NCBI GenBank assembly: GCA_964444825.1 | Contig: CAYUIS010000020.1 | Location: 1 to 47,693, forward strand | Source: CAYUIS01 sp964444825 | GTDB taxonomy: Bacteria; Chloroflexota; Anaerolineae; B4-G1 | Length of the DNA: 47,693 nucleotides | Direction: 5' to 3' | Shown here: positions 34,846-41,775 of the stretch, in pieces | How the letters are laid out: each line of letters begins with the position of its first letter | How positions within the stretch are numbered: position 1 is the first letter of the stretch | The notes under the pieces: generated by a model | Databases searched by the model: none | What the model was told of the DNA's origin: nothing | What the model saw: only the letters and a program-made list of their open reading frames with translations | Made by a program: the position numbers and the translations under genes

Positions 34846-35949
34846 TTAGCGAATCGCCATCTCCGTCTGCTTGTCAAAGATGTGCATACGGTCCATATTA
34901 AGGGCCACGGTGATCTTGTTACCCACCCGGGCACTTGTACGGGGATCAAAGCGCCCCACAAAACTTGGGATGTTGTCCGTCATCAGGTACACGAGAACTT
35001 CGTTACCCATCAACTCGGTGACGTCCACCGTGGCATCCACCATTGCCTGCTGGATGCCCGGAGGCGCGTACTCAGGATCGTGGGTGTTTTCAGGACGAAT
35101 ACCAAAGATGACCTCTTTACCCAGATGTGGACGATAGACGTCTGCCTTGCTCTCTGGAACGTCCAGGACAAAGTCTTTGCAATCGACCGCCACTTTGCCG
35201 TCCCGCTCCACTAACGTGGCCTCCATAAAGTTCGTGGACGGGCTGCCGATAAAGCCAGCCACGAATATGTTTACCGGTGTATCGTAGAGCACCTGTGGAC
35301 TATCTATCTGGTTCAGGAAGCCATCCTTCATCACCGCGATGCGGGTCCCCATAGTCATTGCCTCCATCTGATCGTGAGTAACATAGATGAAGGTAGTCTC
35401 AAGGCGCTGGTGCAGCTTGCTGATCTCGGCACGAGCCTGAACACGCAGTTTCGCATCCAGGTTGGAGAGAGGCTCGTCCATAAGGAACACCTGGGGCTCA
35501 CGCACGATGGCGCGCCCTACCGCCACGCGCTGACGCTGACCACCGGAAAGCTGCCGTGGCCTGCGGTCCAAAAGATTCCCGATGCCAAGGATGTCGGCTG
35601 CCTCCTTCACACGACGGTCGATCTCCTGTTTGGGGGTCTTGCGCAGCTTGAGGCCAAACGCCATATTGTCATACACGGACATGTGGGGATACAGCGCATA
35701 GGACTGGAACACCATCGCAATATCTCGATCCTTGGGCGGCACATCGTTGACCAATCGATCACCGATGTATATGGTGCCCTCAGTAATCTCCTCCAAACCG
35801 GCCAGCAGACGCAGAGACGTTGTCTTTCCACAGCCCGAAGGGCCAACAAAGACCAAGAACTCCTTGTCCGCAATCTGGATGTCAAGATCATTAACTGCGA
35901 CGACATCACCAAACCGTTTGGTCACGTGCTCGAACGTTACATTCGCCAT
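34846..35949 (-). CDS. Sugar ABC transporter ATPase (UgpC/MsmK type)
   Basis: A 367-residue CUT1-family ATPase that powers uptake of sugars or glycerol-3-phosphate with partner permeases. Present are Walker A GPSGCGKTTSLR, the Q-loop VFQSYALYPHMSV, signature LSGGQRQRVAVGRA, Walker B VFLMDEPLSNLDA, the switch His in YVTHDQMEAMTMG, and a C-terminal TOBE regulatory domain. I set the start at 35949 (MANVTFEHVTKRFGDV) because AAAGGAG lies 10 bp upstream; the frame is open further to 36033 but those residues are not family-like. No permease or binding protein is near, so it may serve several transporters. The DeoR-type gene lies upstream on the same strand. Confidence 0.94.
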   Translation of the reverse strand: MANVTFEHVTKRFGDVVAVNDLDIQIADKEFLVFVGPSGCGKTTSLRLLAGLEEITEGTIYIGDRLVNDVPPKDRDIAMVFQSYALYPHMSVYDNMAFGLKLRKTPKQEIDRRVKEAADILGIGNLLDRRPRQLSGGQRQRVAVGRAIVREPQVFLMDEPLSNLDAKLRVQARAEISKLHQRLETTFIYVTHDQMEAMTMGTRIAVMKDGFLNQIDSPQVLYDTPVNIFVAGFIGSPSTNFMEATLVERDGKVAVDCKDFVLDVPESKADVYRPHLGKEVIFGIRPENTHDPEYAPPGIQQAMVDATVDVTELMGNEVLVYLMTDNIPSFVGRFDPRTSARVGNKITVALNMDRMHIFDKQTEMAIR

Positions 35950-35980
35950 CTGACTAGACTCCTTTCTCGTTTGATTTGAC

Positions 35981-35999
35981 GCCGCTACAGAGGAGCGGC
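35981..35999 (-). promoter_or_regulatory. Hairpin in the 5' leader of the ABC ATPase gene
   Basis: GCCGCT (35981-35986) pairs perfectly with AGCGGC (35994-35999) around a 7-base loop, about 31 bp upstream of the start codon and just before its ribosome-binding site. It may influence translation or be the end of a terminator region; no T-tract follows. Confidence 0.3.
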
Positions 36000-36036
36000 A
36001 ATTGGGATGACCCGTAATCGAAAGCGATATCAAATA

Positions 36037-36052
36037 CCGGCTACTCAGCCGG
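36037..36052 (-). terminator. Short hairpin after the DeoR-type gene
   Basis: CCGGCT-ACTC-AGCCGG (36037-36052), 5 bp after the stop codon. On the minus strand it is followed by TATTTGAT. This is a modest intrinsic terminator candidate. Confidence 0.35.
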
Positions 36053-36057
36053 AGAAC

Positions 36058-36840
36058 CTATGCCAAAAGGACTCGCACACCCGACTCGCTCAGGTCCCAT
36101 AAAACGGATGAGGGCGCGTCGCGAGCCGTAACGACAACGTCAGCCGCGGAAATAGGGGCGATCCACGCGGCCGCCACGCGGCCCACCCGCTCAGCCGACA
36201 CCAAAACAACCACCTGTGCACCGGTCTCCAAAAGCACCTGGGAAATCTCTGCCTGGGGCAGACTATCGCAGGATAGACCCTCCACGGCGCTGACGCCGCC
36301 CAACTCCAGGATTACGTGATCGGCCCGCAGAGTAGAAAGCGCCGCTCGGGTAGGCTGCCCCACCAGTGCCATATCGGGCGTGTGCCCCCGTCCCTCCAAC
36401 TGTCCCCCTGTGACGATCAAGGTGTGTGATGTGTTAGCAGCGACCCAGTGGGCTACTTTTAGATCATTCGTGACAACCGTCAGTCTCGAACGGGTGACCA
36501 GGAAACGCGCAACTTCTATCTGAAGCTGCCCCGTCCCCAGAAAGACCGTCTCGCCATCAGCAACCAATTCGGCCGCCGCCCTGCCAATGCGCGCCTGATG
36601 TGTTCCAGGCAAGGCGTCAGGGCTTGTTGGCTCAGCCTGTTCGACCGCCACCGCACCACCGTGCACCCGGCGTAATGCTCCCTGATCCGCCAGCACCTTC
36701 ATGTCCCTTCGAATGGTCGCAGGATTGACATTAAACTGGGTCACCAGATCCGCCACGCGGATGGCCCCACTTTGGGCCACTATTCTAGCTATGGCAGCGC
36801 GTCTTTCAGCGGTCAAACCAGATGAAGCAGCGTGATCCAT
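36058..36840 (-). CDS. DeoR-family transcriptional regulator
   Basis: A 260-residue repressor with an N-terminal DeoR winged helix (about 10-60; AERRAAIARIVAQSG then FNVNPATIRRDMKVL and RRVHGGAV) and a C-terminal sugar-phosphate-sensing domain (VTNDLKVAHWVA, GGQLEGRG). I set the start at 36840 because a consensus promoter ends 7 bp upstream; the frame is open to 37044 but that extension would run through the promoter and has no homologue-like sequence. Members bind phosphorylated sugars and repress sugar-use genes. The nearby ABC sugar ATPase may be a target. An inverted repeat over its own -35 suggests autoregulation. Confidence 0.9.
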   Translation of the reverse strand: MDHAASSGLTAERRAAIARIVAQSGAIRVADLVTQFNVNPATIRRDMKVLADQGALRRVHGGAVAVEQAEPTSPDALPGTHQARIGRAAAELVADGETVFLGTGQLQIEVARFLVTRSRLTVVTNDLKVAHWVAANTSHTLIVTGGQLEGRGHTPDMALVGQPTRAALSTLRADHVILELGGVSAVEGLSCDSLPQAEISQVLLETGAQVVVLVSAERVGRVAAAWIAPISAADVVVTARDAPSSVLWDLSESGVRVLLA

Positions 36841-36847
36841 ATAGCCT

Positions 36848-36876
36848 ATCCTACCATACTGCGCACGATTTGTCAA
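36848..36876 (-). promoter_or_regulatory. Promoter for the DeoR-type gene, leaderless
   Basis: On the minus strand consensus TTGACA (plus 36871-36876), 17 bp, TAGGAT (plus 36848-36853). The -10 ends 7 bp before the ATG, so the predicted first base coincides with the start codon. Confidence 0.65.
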
Positions 36877-36897
36877 GCAAACCGCGCATAATCGTGC
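36863..36897. repeat. Inverted repeat over the DeoR promoter
   Basis: GCACGATT (36863-36870) and AATCGTGC (36890-36897) are perfect 8-bp arms 19 bp apart, straddling the -35. This is a plausible operator for the regulator itself. The rest of 36898-37064 shows GC-rich repeats such as TTCGCGCG/TTCGCGCA near 36911-36930 but no further gene. Confidence 0.4.
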
Positions 36898-37064
36898 AGA
36901 AACAGGCTCTATTCGCGCGTGTTCGCGCACATTGAAGGCCGGATTCCTCCAGGATTTCCCCCAATCGGAATAGGCTGGCGTTCGTGCACAGCGTAGCACA
37001 AAAAGTGACCCGAGACAGTGGGATTTTCGTGAGACTCGCAGCAAACATCTAGTATGTGTCTGTT

Positions 37065-37093
37065 TTGACTTTTCGGACTCCCGATGCTATGAT
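37065..37093 (+). promoter_or_regulatory. Promoter of the membrane/stress cluster
   Basis: TTGACT (37065-37070), 17 bp, TATGAT (37088-37093), with TG at 37085-37086 forming an extended -10. It is divergent from the DeoR promoter and lies 53 bp before the first small gene; all following genes to 44016 are on the same strand. Confidence 0.7.
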
Positions 37094-37145
37094 ACGGTTC
37101 GTTTGAAGAACGGGCCTGATGCACAATCCTGTGGAGGTATCCACA

Positions 37146-37307
37146 ATGCCCATCCTGATTCTCGCACCAACACAGAATGATGCTCAGTCCGTCCGAGCCG
37201 TCATCGCTGATCCAGCCAACCAGTATGTGGTGGCTTCGATGTGGCGAGACATCTTTTCCACCCTCAGGGGCGATCCTCCAGACGTGATCCTCATCAACAG
37301 TTTTTGA
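37146..37307 (+). CDS. Truncated receiver-like peptide
   Basis: A 53-residue peptide beginning MPILILAPTQNDAQSVRAVI and ending PDVILINSF. It matches the first half of a response-regulator receiver fold (strand-helix-strand-helix-strand) and stops right at the strand where the phospho-acceptor aspartate would lie; here it is Asn. A GGAGG site (37132-37136) precedes the ATG; a longer start at 37119 is less likely. Only 16 bp separate it from the next gene, so no second half is present. It could be a remnant or a small standing protein. No function can be assigned. Confidence 0.5.
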   Translation: MPILILAPTQNDAQSVRAVIADPANQYVVASMWRDIFSTLRGDPPDVILINSF

Positions 37308-37323
37308 AGAGATCGAGAGGGCT

Positions 37324-37587
37324 ATGCAGGCAAAGCAGGCACGGAAGCTAATACGCAACCTGGTCATCGAGTTGATCGTGTACGGCGCTCTGGTGACCGC
37401 CTACTCGGTCCTCGTGTACCGCTTGCTTGGACGACCTTTGGCCCGGCTGTTTGACGTCAACCTGGTTGCCTATGCTTTTATCGGTCTCGCGCTGATCCTG
37501 GTTCAAGGAGTCGCCCTGGATCTGATCACCTCCTTTCTCCTCAACCAACTCCACCTGGAACGGCCGGAGCAAGAGGCCCATCAATGA
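37324..37587 (+). CDS. Small two-helix membrane protein
   Basis: An 87-residue protein with a basic start (MQAKQARKLIRNL) and two hydrophobic segments (about 14-33 and 45-70), then a charged tail. It overlaps the TauE/SafE permease gene by 4 bp (ATGA), so it is translated with it and is likely an accessory membrane subunit or regulator. I do not recognise the family. Confidence 0.75.
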   Translation: MQAKQARKLIRNLVIELIVYGALVTAYSVLVYRLLGRPLARLFDVNLVAYAFIGLALILVQGVALDLITSFLLNQLHLERPEQEAHQ

Positions 37588-38492
37588 TATTCCCCATATC
37601 GGGTGTGACGATCAATCCGCTACTCTTGGCCGGTATTGGGTTCCTGGTGGGCATCCTGGGTGGGTTCTTTGGCGTCGGTGGGGGCTTTATCGCCGGCCCG
37701 CTGATGTTTTGGGCTGGCGTCCCTATGAATTTCGTCGTGGGCACAGACCTGGCTCACATGACGGGGAAATCGATCGTCGCCGCCAGACGTCATCGCGCTC
37801 TAGGACACGTGGACATCAAGCTGGGCCTGGTGATGGTGGGGGGCACGATTCTGGGCGTCGAAGGCGGAGCCCAGATGCTTCAGGCGCTAAAGGTCACAGG
37901 TGCAGCCGGGCAGGTGATCGGACTGGTGTATTTCACAATCCTGTTGTGCATCAGTGCCTTTACCGCGTGGGAGAGCCTGCGGGCACTGCGTATGATCCGC
38001 AAGGATCAGATCGCAGTTGAGGATGCACTCGGGTTTGAGGGAGTCGCACGCCGCATTTACAGCCTAAGACTGCCGCCGATGGTTTCCTTCCCCGCGTCGG
38101 GTATCGCTTCCGTCTCACTCTGGATTGTATTGGGCGTCGGGTTCGTGACCGGGTTGCTGGCGGGAGTACTGGGCGTCGGTGGGGGGTTTATACGCATGCC
38201 ATTGCTGGTCTACATTGTTGGTGTTCCGACCCACGTCGCTGTGGGCACTGACTTGTTTGAGATCATTATCTCAGCCAGCTTTGGCACCATAACCCACGCC
38301 ATCAAGGGCAACGTGGACATCCTTATGGCCCTCGTGATGCACACGGGCGCTGCACTCGGAGCCCAAATCGGCGCGATATCGACACGTTTTTTCGTCGGGC
38401 CGCGCATCCGCTTGATCTTTTCCGGTTTGCCCCTGCTGGGCGCAGTGATGGTGTTGATCAAGCTTCTCAGTGCTGGAGCGATTCACTTCTAG
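37584..38492 (+). CDS. TauE/SafE-family permease
   Basis: A 302-residue polytopic membrane protein with the family's duplicated motif: GFLVGILGGFFGVGGGFIAGP near the N terminus and GFVTGLLAGVLGVGGGFIRMP in the second half, about eight membrane segments in all, and VGTDL in both repeats. TauE/SafE proteins are thought to export sulfite, sulfonates or related anions, but many substrates are unknown. It is coupled to the preceding small membrane protein and is followed after 24 bp by a tandem Usp gene. Confidence 0.9.
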   Translation: MIFPISGVTINPLLLAGIGFLVGILGGFFGVGGGFIAGPLMFWAGVPMNFVVGTDLAHMTGKSIVAARRHRALGHVDIKLGLVMVGGTILGVEGGAQMLQALKVTGAAGQVIGLVYFTILLCISAFTAWESLRALRMIRKDQIAVEDALGFEGVARRIYSLRLPPMVSFPASGIASVSLWIVLGVGFVTGLLAGVLGVGGGFIRMPLLVYIVGVPTHVAVGTDLFEIIISASFGTITHAIKGNVDILMALVMHTGAALGAQIGAISTRFFVGPRIRLIFSGLPLLGAVMVLIKLLSAGAIHF

Positions 38493-38516
38493 CACTACGG
38501 GAAAGAAGCAAGAAAG

Positions 38517-39377
38517 ATGAGGCTATTGCTCTGCGTCGCCGGTATGCCCTATGCAGAAACCGCGCTCCAATTTGGAGGGACATTCGCCCACGCCACCAAG
38601 TCGACAGTCACTCTGCTCCACGTCATCCGTCAAGAACAGGATCGCACGAGCGGTCAGCGTATCCTCACGGCTGCGCGTGAGATGCTGCCGGGTCTCCAAG
38701 TTGACACCCTTATCCGTCGCGGTAGTCCAACCAGACAGATCCTAACAGAGAGCCGCCAGGGTGGCCACGACCTGCTGATCGTTGGTGCTCGCCAGGCGAG
38801 CAGCACAAAGGAGCGCCTGCTGGGCTCAGTGACTCAGCAGATCATCCACCGCGCGCCCATCTCGGTCCTGGTTGCCAAAACGCCTATGACAAGCCTAGAG
38901 TGTCTCCTGGTCTGCACTGGCGGGGCAAACGTGTCGGAAGCAGTCATCCGGGTCGGCGGGTGGCTTGCAGAGATGGCCGACGCCCAAATCACCCTCCTGC
39001 ACGTGGTCGGTTCCGTCCCCAGCATGTACACCGGCTTCAATGAGATCGAAGAGACGCTGCCCCAGTTGCTTCAAACCGACACACCCATCGCCCGGCATCT
39101 TCGCCTCGGAGCGGAAATCCTGGCTCAGCACCAAGCGGAAGCGACTCTCAGGCTGCGCCACGGCATTGCCGCTGACGAGATCCTCGAGGAGACGATTGAG
39201 CGCAACTGCGACATGGTCATCATCGGCGCCTCGGGTACAGCAGGCCGGCTGAGTCGATTGCTGCTGGACAACGTAACCCGTCAGATCGTGGAGCACGCCC
39301 CCTGCGCCGTGCTGGTGGCCTCACAGACACTCCAGGACAGCATTCCACCCAAGAGCGACGAACACTCCGATGCGTAA
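38517..39377 (+). CDS. Tandem universal stress protein
   Basis: A 286-residue cytoplasmic protein with two UspA domains (about 1-125 and 126-275). Each starts with a beta strand (RLLLCVAGMPYAETAL; ECLLVCTGGANVSEAV) and ends with the hallmark region (LLIVGARQASSTKERLLGSV; MVIIGASGTAGRLSRLLLDN). The Gly-rich ATP-binding loop is partly kept in both halves. It follows the permease by 24 bp, and the next two large genes also carry Usp domains, so the cluster looks dedicated to stress-linked membrane transport. Confidence 0.92.
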   Translation: MRLLLCVAGMPYAETALQFGGTFAHATKSTVTLLHVIRQEQDRTSGQRILTAAREMLPGLQVDTLIRRGSPTRQILTESRQGGHDLLIVGARQASSTKERLLGSVTQQIIHRAPISVLVAKTPMTSLECLLVCTGGANVSEAVIRVGGWLAEMADAQITLLHVVGSVPSMYTGFNEIEETLPQLLQTDTPIARHLRLGAEILAQHQAEATLRLRHGIAADEILEETIERNCDMVIIGASGTAGRLSRLLLDNVTRQIVEHAPCAVLVASQTLQDSIPPKSDEHSDA

Positions 39378-39492
39378 CCACTCTCCAGGCTTGATCGTGC
39401 TGCTTGCTTTGATCGTGTTCCAGTCATCCAGCCTGAGAACTCTGGCTGCCGAGATCAAGAGGGCGACAAAAGTGCCAACGCGCATTGTCTGA
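39370..39492 (+). CDS. Possible 40-residue hydrophobic peptide
   Basis: An ATG overlapping the end of the Usp gene opens a 40-codon frame encoding a hydrophobic stretch (GLIVLLALIVFQSSS) and a basic tail. It could be a small membrane peptide coupled to the Usp gene, but only a weak ribosome-binding site is visible and there is no homology I recognise. The rest of the gap up to 39526 shows nothing else. Confidence 0.25.
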   Translation: MRNHSPGLIVLLALIVFQSSSLRTLAAEIKRATKVPTRIV

Positions 39493-39526
39493 TGTGTCCT
39501 AGGCATTCACCCCAATCGAGGACCGA

Positions 39527-41770
39527 TTGTCACCGATGATATTTCATCCCGAGCAAGATGTCGACCCTGGCGTTGATCCCTACAGGGTGCTGGTAGCTAT
39601 CCGTGACGAAAACGATCTGTGTCCTCTGTTGCGTCTAGGAGTAGCATTGGCCCGTGCCCAAGACGGTGAGGTACGCCTGCTTACCGTGACACGCACCGGC
39701 GCACAGCCTGCTTGGCTAAGACTGCCAGAGGAAGAATGCGATGATGTCCCCGTAGAGATAGTCGTCCAATCTGGCAGAAACGTTGGCACGGTCATTCTGC
39801 AGCAGATCCAACAGCTCGAGCCCGATTTACTCATTCTGGGATGGAGTGGTAGATCCAGCCGGGGTCGCTTCCTTCTGGGCCGTACCCTGGACCCAGTGAT
39901 TCAAAGTGCACCTTGTGACGTGATTGTCCTGCGTGGTGAATGCACAGATCAAACGAAGCAAGTGCTCGTCCCCATAGCGGGCGGTCCCAACGCACCCCGA
40001 GCCTTTGACATCGCTCGGGCGATCGCGCCAGAAGCACAGATCACGGCGCTCTACGTCGCGTCGGAGCAACTCGGTCCAGCCGAGGTGCTGGTGGGACATA
40101 GCCGGCTCGACGCATTGATGCGAGATCTGGATAGTAGCTCTCAGATTCGGTCACGTGTCGTTCAAGCTCCAGACCCCGTGGAGGGCATACTGGGCGAGGC
40201 AGGGCGCGACTATGACCTGCTGATCCTGGGAGCAGGCGGCGAGAACGTGATGGATCGGTTCCTCTTTGGCGATATTTCCCAAACACTCCTCGTGAACTCT
40301 CCCATCCCGACCATGGTGGTACGCCACCGCCTCACGGTCGTGCGTTCATTCATGCAGCGCGTTTGGACGCGGTTGTTTGGCTTGGTGCCTAGCCTGACAG
40401 TCCAGGAACAGGCCAAGGTCTATAGGAACGTACAGCGCGGATCACGCCCTAGCACCGACTTTTTCGTGCTGATCATGTTGGCTTCAGCCATCGCCTCATT
40501 TGGGCTGCTGCTCAACAGCCCAGCCGTGATCATTGGGGCAATGCTGGTGGCCCCGCTCATGTCCGCCATCTTGGGAATGGGCCTGAGCATCGTAAAGGGA
40601 GATATGCGTTTCTTCTGGCGCGCTTTGACCACCACCGCGCGCGGGATCCTCCTGGCGATCCTCACTGGTGTCATGGTAGCGCTATTGATGCCAGGCGAGT
40701 CGGTCACTCCAGAGATCCTGAGCCGTGCCAACCCCACACTTTTGGACCTGGGCGTGGCTCTGGTCTCCGGCGCGGCCGGTGCGTATGCTCTCAGCCGTCC
40801 AGATGTCTCCGCCGCGCTGGCCGGCGTGGCGATTGCTGCCGCGCTGGCCCCACCGCTCACCACCGTGGGCATTGGGCTCGTGCTACGGCGAGGGTGGATT
40901 GCTGGGGGTGCACTGTTGCTGTTTCTCACCAACATGGTTTCGATTGTGGCCGCTGGCGGCCTCACATTCTTCCTGCTCGGGTTCCGCCCTGAGCCTGGAC
41001 TGCCCAGCCGAATCAGGATCCTCCGGCGGGGCCTGCGGGGCATCGCTGTGCTCCTCCTGCTCGTGACCATCCCCCTGGGGGTGTTGACGAGCCAGTCATT
41101 GCGCGAACTGCATTTCCGCCAAGATGTTGAGGAGGCGCTTTACACTGAGCTGGCGCAAACGCCGGGGGCCGAGTTGGTGCGCTGGGAAATCGGAGCCGAG
41201 GATGAAGATGGAACTCTGTATCTCGACATCACCGTGCGCGTGCCCCGGACGATAGCTCACGAAGATGCGCGCTCTATCCAGGAAGGCGTGGCGAACCATC
41301 TGAATCGCCCGGTGGCTCTTTCGCTCAGCATTGTGCCGACGACACGATTGCAGGCATATATCCCACCCACGCCCATCCCAACCGGCGTCCCCACCGCCAC
41401 ACCGACCCCCACACCAACCGATACCCAGACGCCGACGCCTACTCCGACATCCACGTCCACGCCCACGCCCACACCCACGCCCACGCCCATACCCACGTCC
41501 ACCCCAACTATGCCCCCTACACCCACCCCCACCCCCTGGCTACTCAGTGTGACCCAGGTAGGTGTAGGTGGCCTCCGGGTTCGGTATTCGCCCGATGGCT
41601 TTGTAGTGGGTCATCTGCAGGAGGGAACGACAGTCATTGTTGCGGACGGCCCCGTGACGTTGAAGGGGAAAACCTGGTATCGCGTGTTCTCGCCTGCGGA
41701 CCGGATAGAAGGCTGGGTTGGAGGCGATCACCTTGCACCGCAAGAGACACCACAGCAAGAAGGAGATTGA
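39527..41770 (+). CDS. Usp-Usp-DUF389-SH3b membrane protein
   Basis: The 747-residue protein combines two UspA domains (about 18-135 and 144-265), a DUF389 membrane domain (about 285-510) with about seven hydrophobic segments (SPAVIIGAMLVAPLMSAILG is typical), a soluble segment (about 520-605), a low-complexity Thr/Pro linker (about 612-665), and a C-terminal SH3b domain (GLRVRYSPDGFVVGHLQEG then WYRVFSPADRIEGWV). The linker and SH3b probably lie outside the membrane. The TTG at 39527 has GAGGA 4 bp upstream; the ATG at 39536 is an alternative. Nothing in the sequence shows its transported substrate. The amino-acid permease gene follows at once. Confidence 0.88.
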   Translation: MSPMIFHPEQDVDPGVDPYRVLVAIRDENDLCPLLRLGVALARAQDGEVRLLTVTRTGAQPAWLRLPEEECDDVPVEIVVQSGRNVGTVILQQIQQLEPDLLILGWSGRSSRGRFLLGRTLDPVIQSAPCDVIVLRGECTDQTKQVLVPIAGGPNAPRAFDIARAIAPEAQITALYVASEQLGPAEVLVGHSRLDALMRDLDSSSQIRSRVVQAPDPVEGILGEAGRDYDLLILGAGGENVMDRFLFGDISQTLLVNSPIPTMVVRHRLTVVRSFMQRVWTRLFGLVPSLTVQEQAKVYRNVQRGSRPSTDFFVLIMLASAIASFGLLLNSPAVIIGAMLVAPLMSAILGMGLSIVKGDMRFFWRALTTTARGILLAILTGVMVALLMPGESVTPEILSRANPTLLDLGVALVSGAAGAYALSRPDVSAALAGVAIAAALAPPLTTVGIGLVLRRGWIAGGALLLFLTNMVSIVAAGGLTFFLLGFRPEPGLPSRIRILRRGLRGIAVLLLLVTIPLGVLTSQSLRELHFRQDVEEALYTELAQTPGAELVRWEIGAEDEDGTLYLDITVRVPRTIAHEDARSIQEGVANHLNRPVALSLSIVPTTRLQAYIPPTPIPTGVPTATPTPTPTDTQTPTPTPTSTSTPTPTPTPTPIPTSTPTMPPTPTPTPWLLSVTQVGVGGLRVRYSPDGFVVGHLQEGTTVIVADGPVTLKGKTWYRVFSPADRIEGWVGGDHLAPQETPQQEGD

Positions 41771-41775
41771 CAGAA

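Noticed and set aside
36841..37044. Upstream extension of the DeoR-type gene
   Set aside because: The extension covers a consensus promoter and an inverted repeat and would add 68 unconserved residues.
41360..41540. Tandem short repeat rich in CCCACG, possible CRISPR or VNTR
   Set aside because: The repeats stay in frame and encode the Thr/Pro linker of the Usp-DUF389-SH3b protein; there are no spacers.
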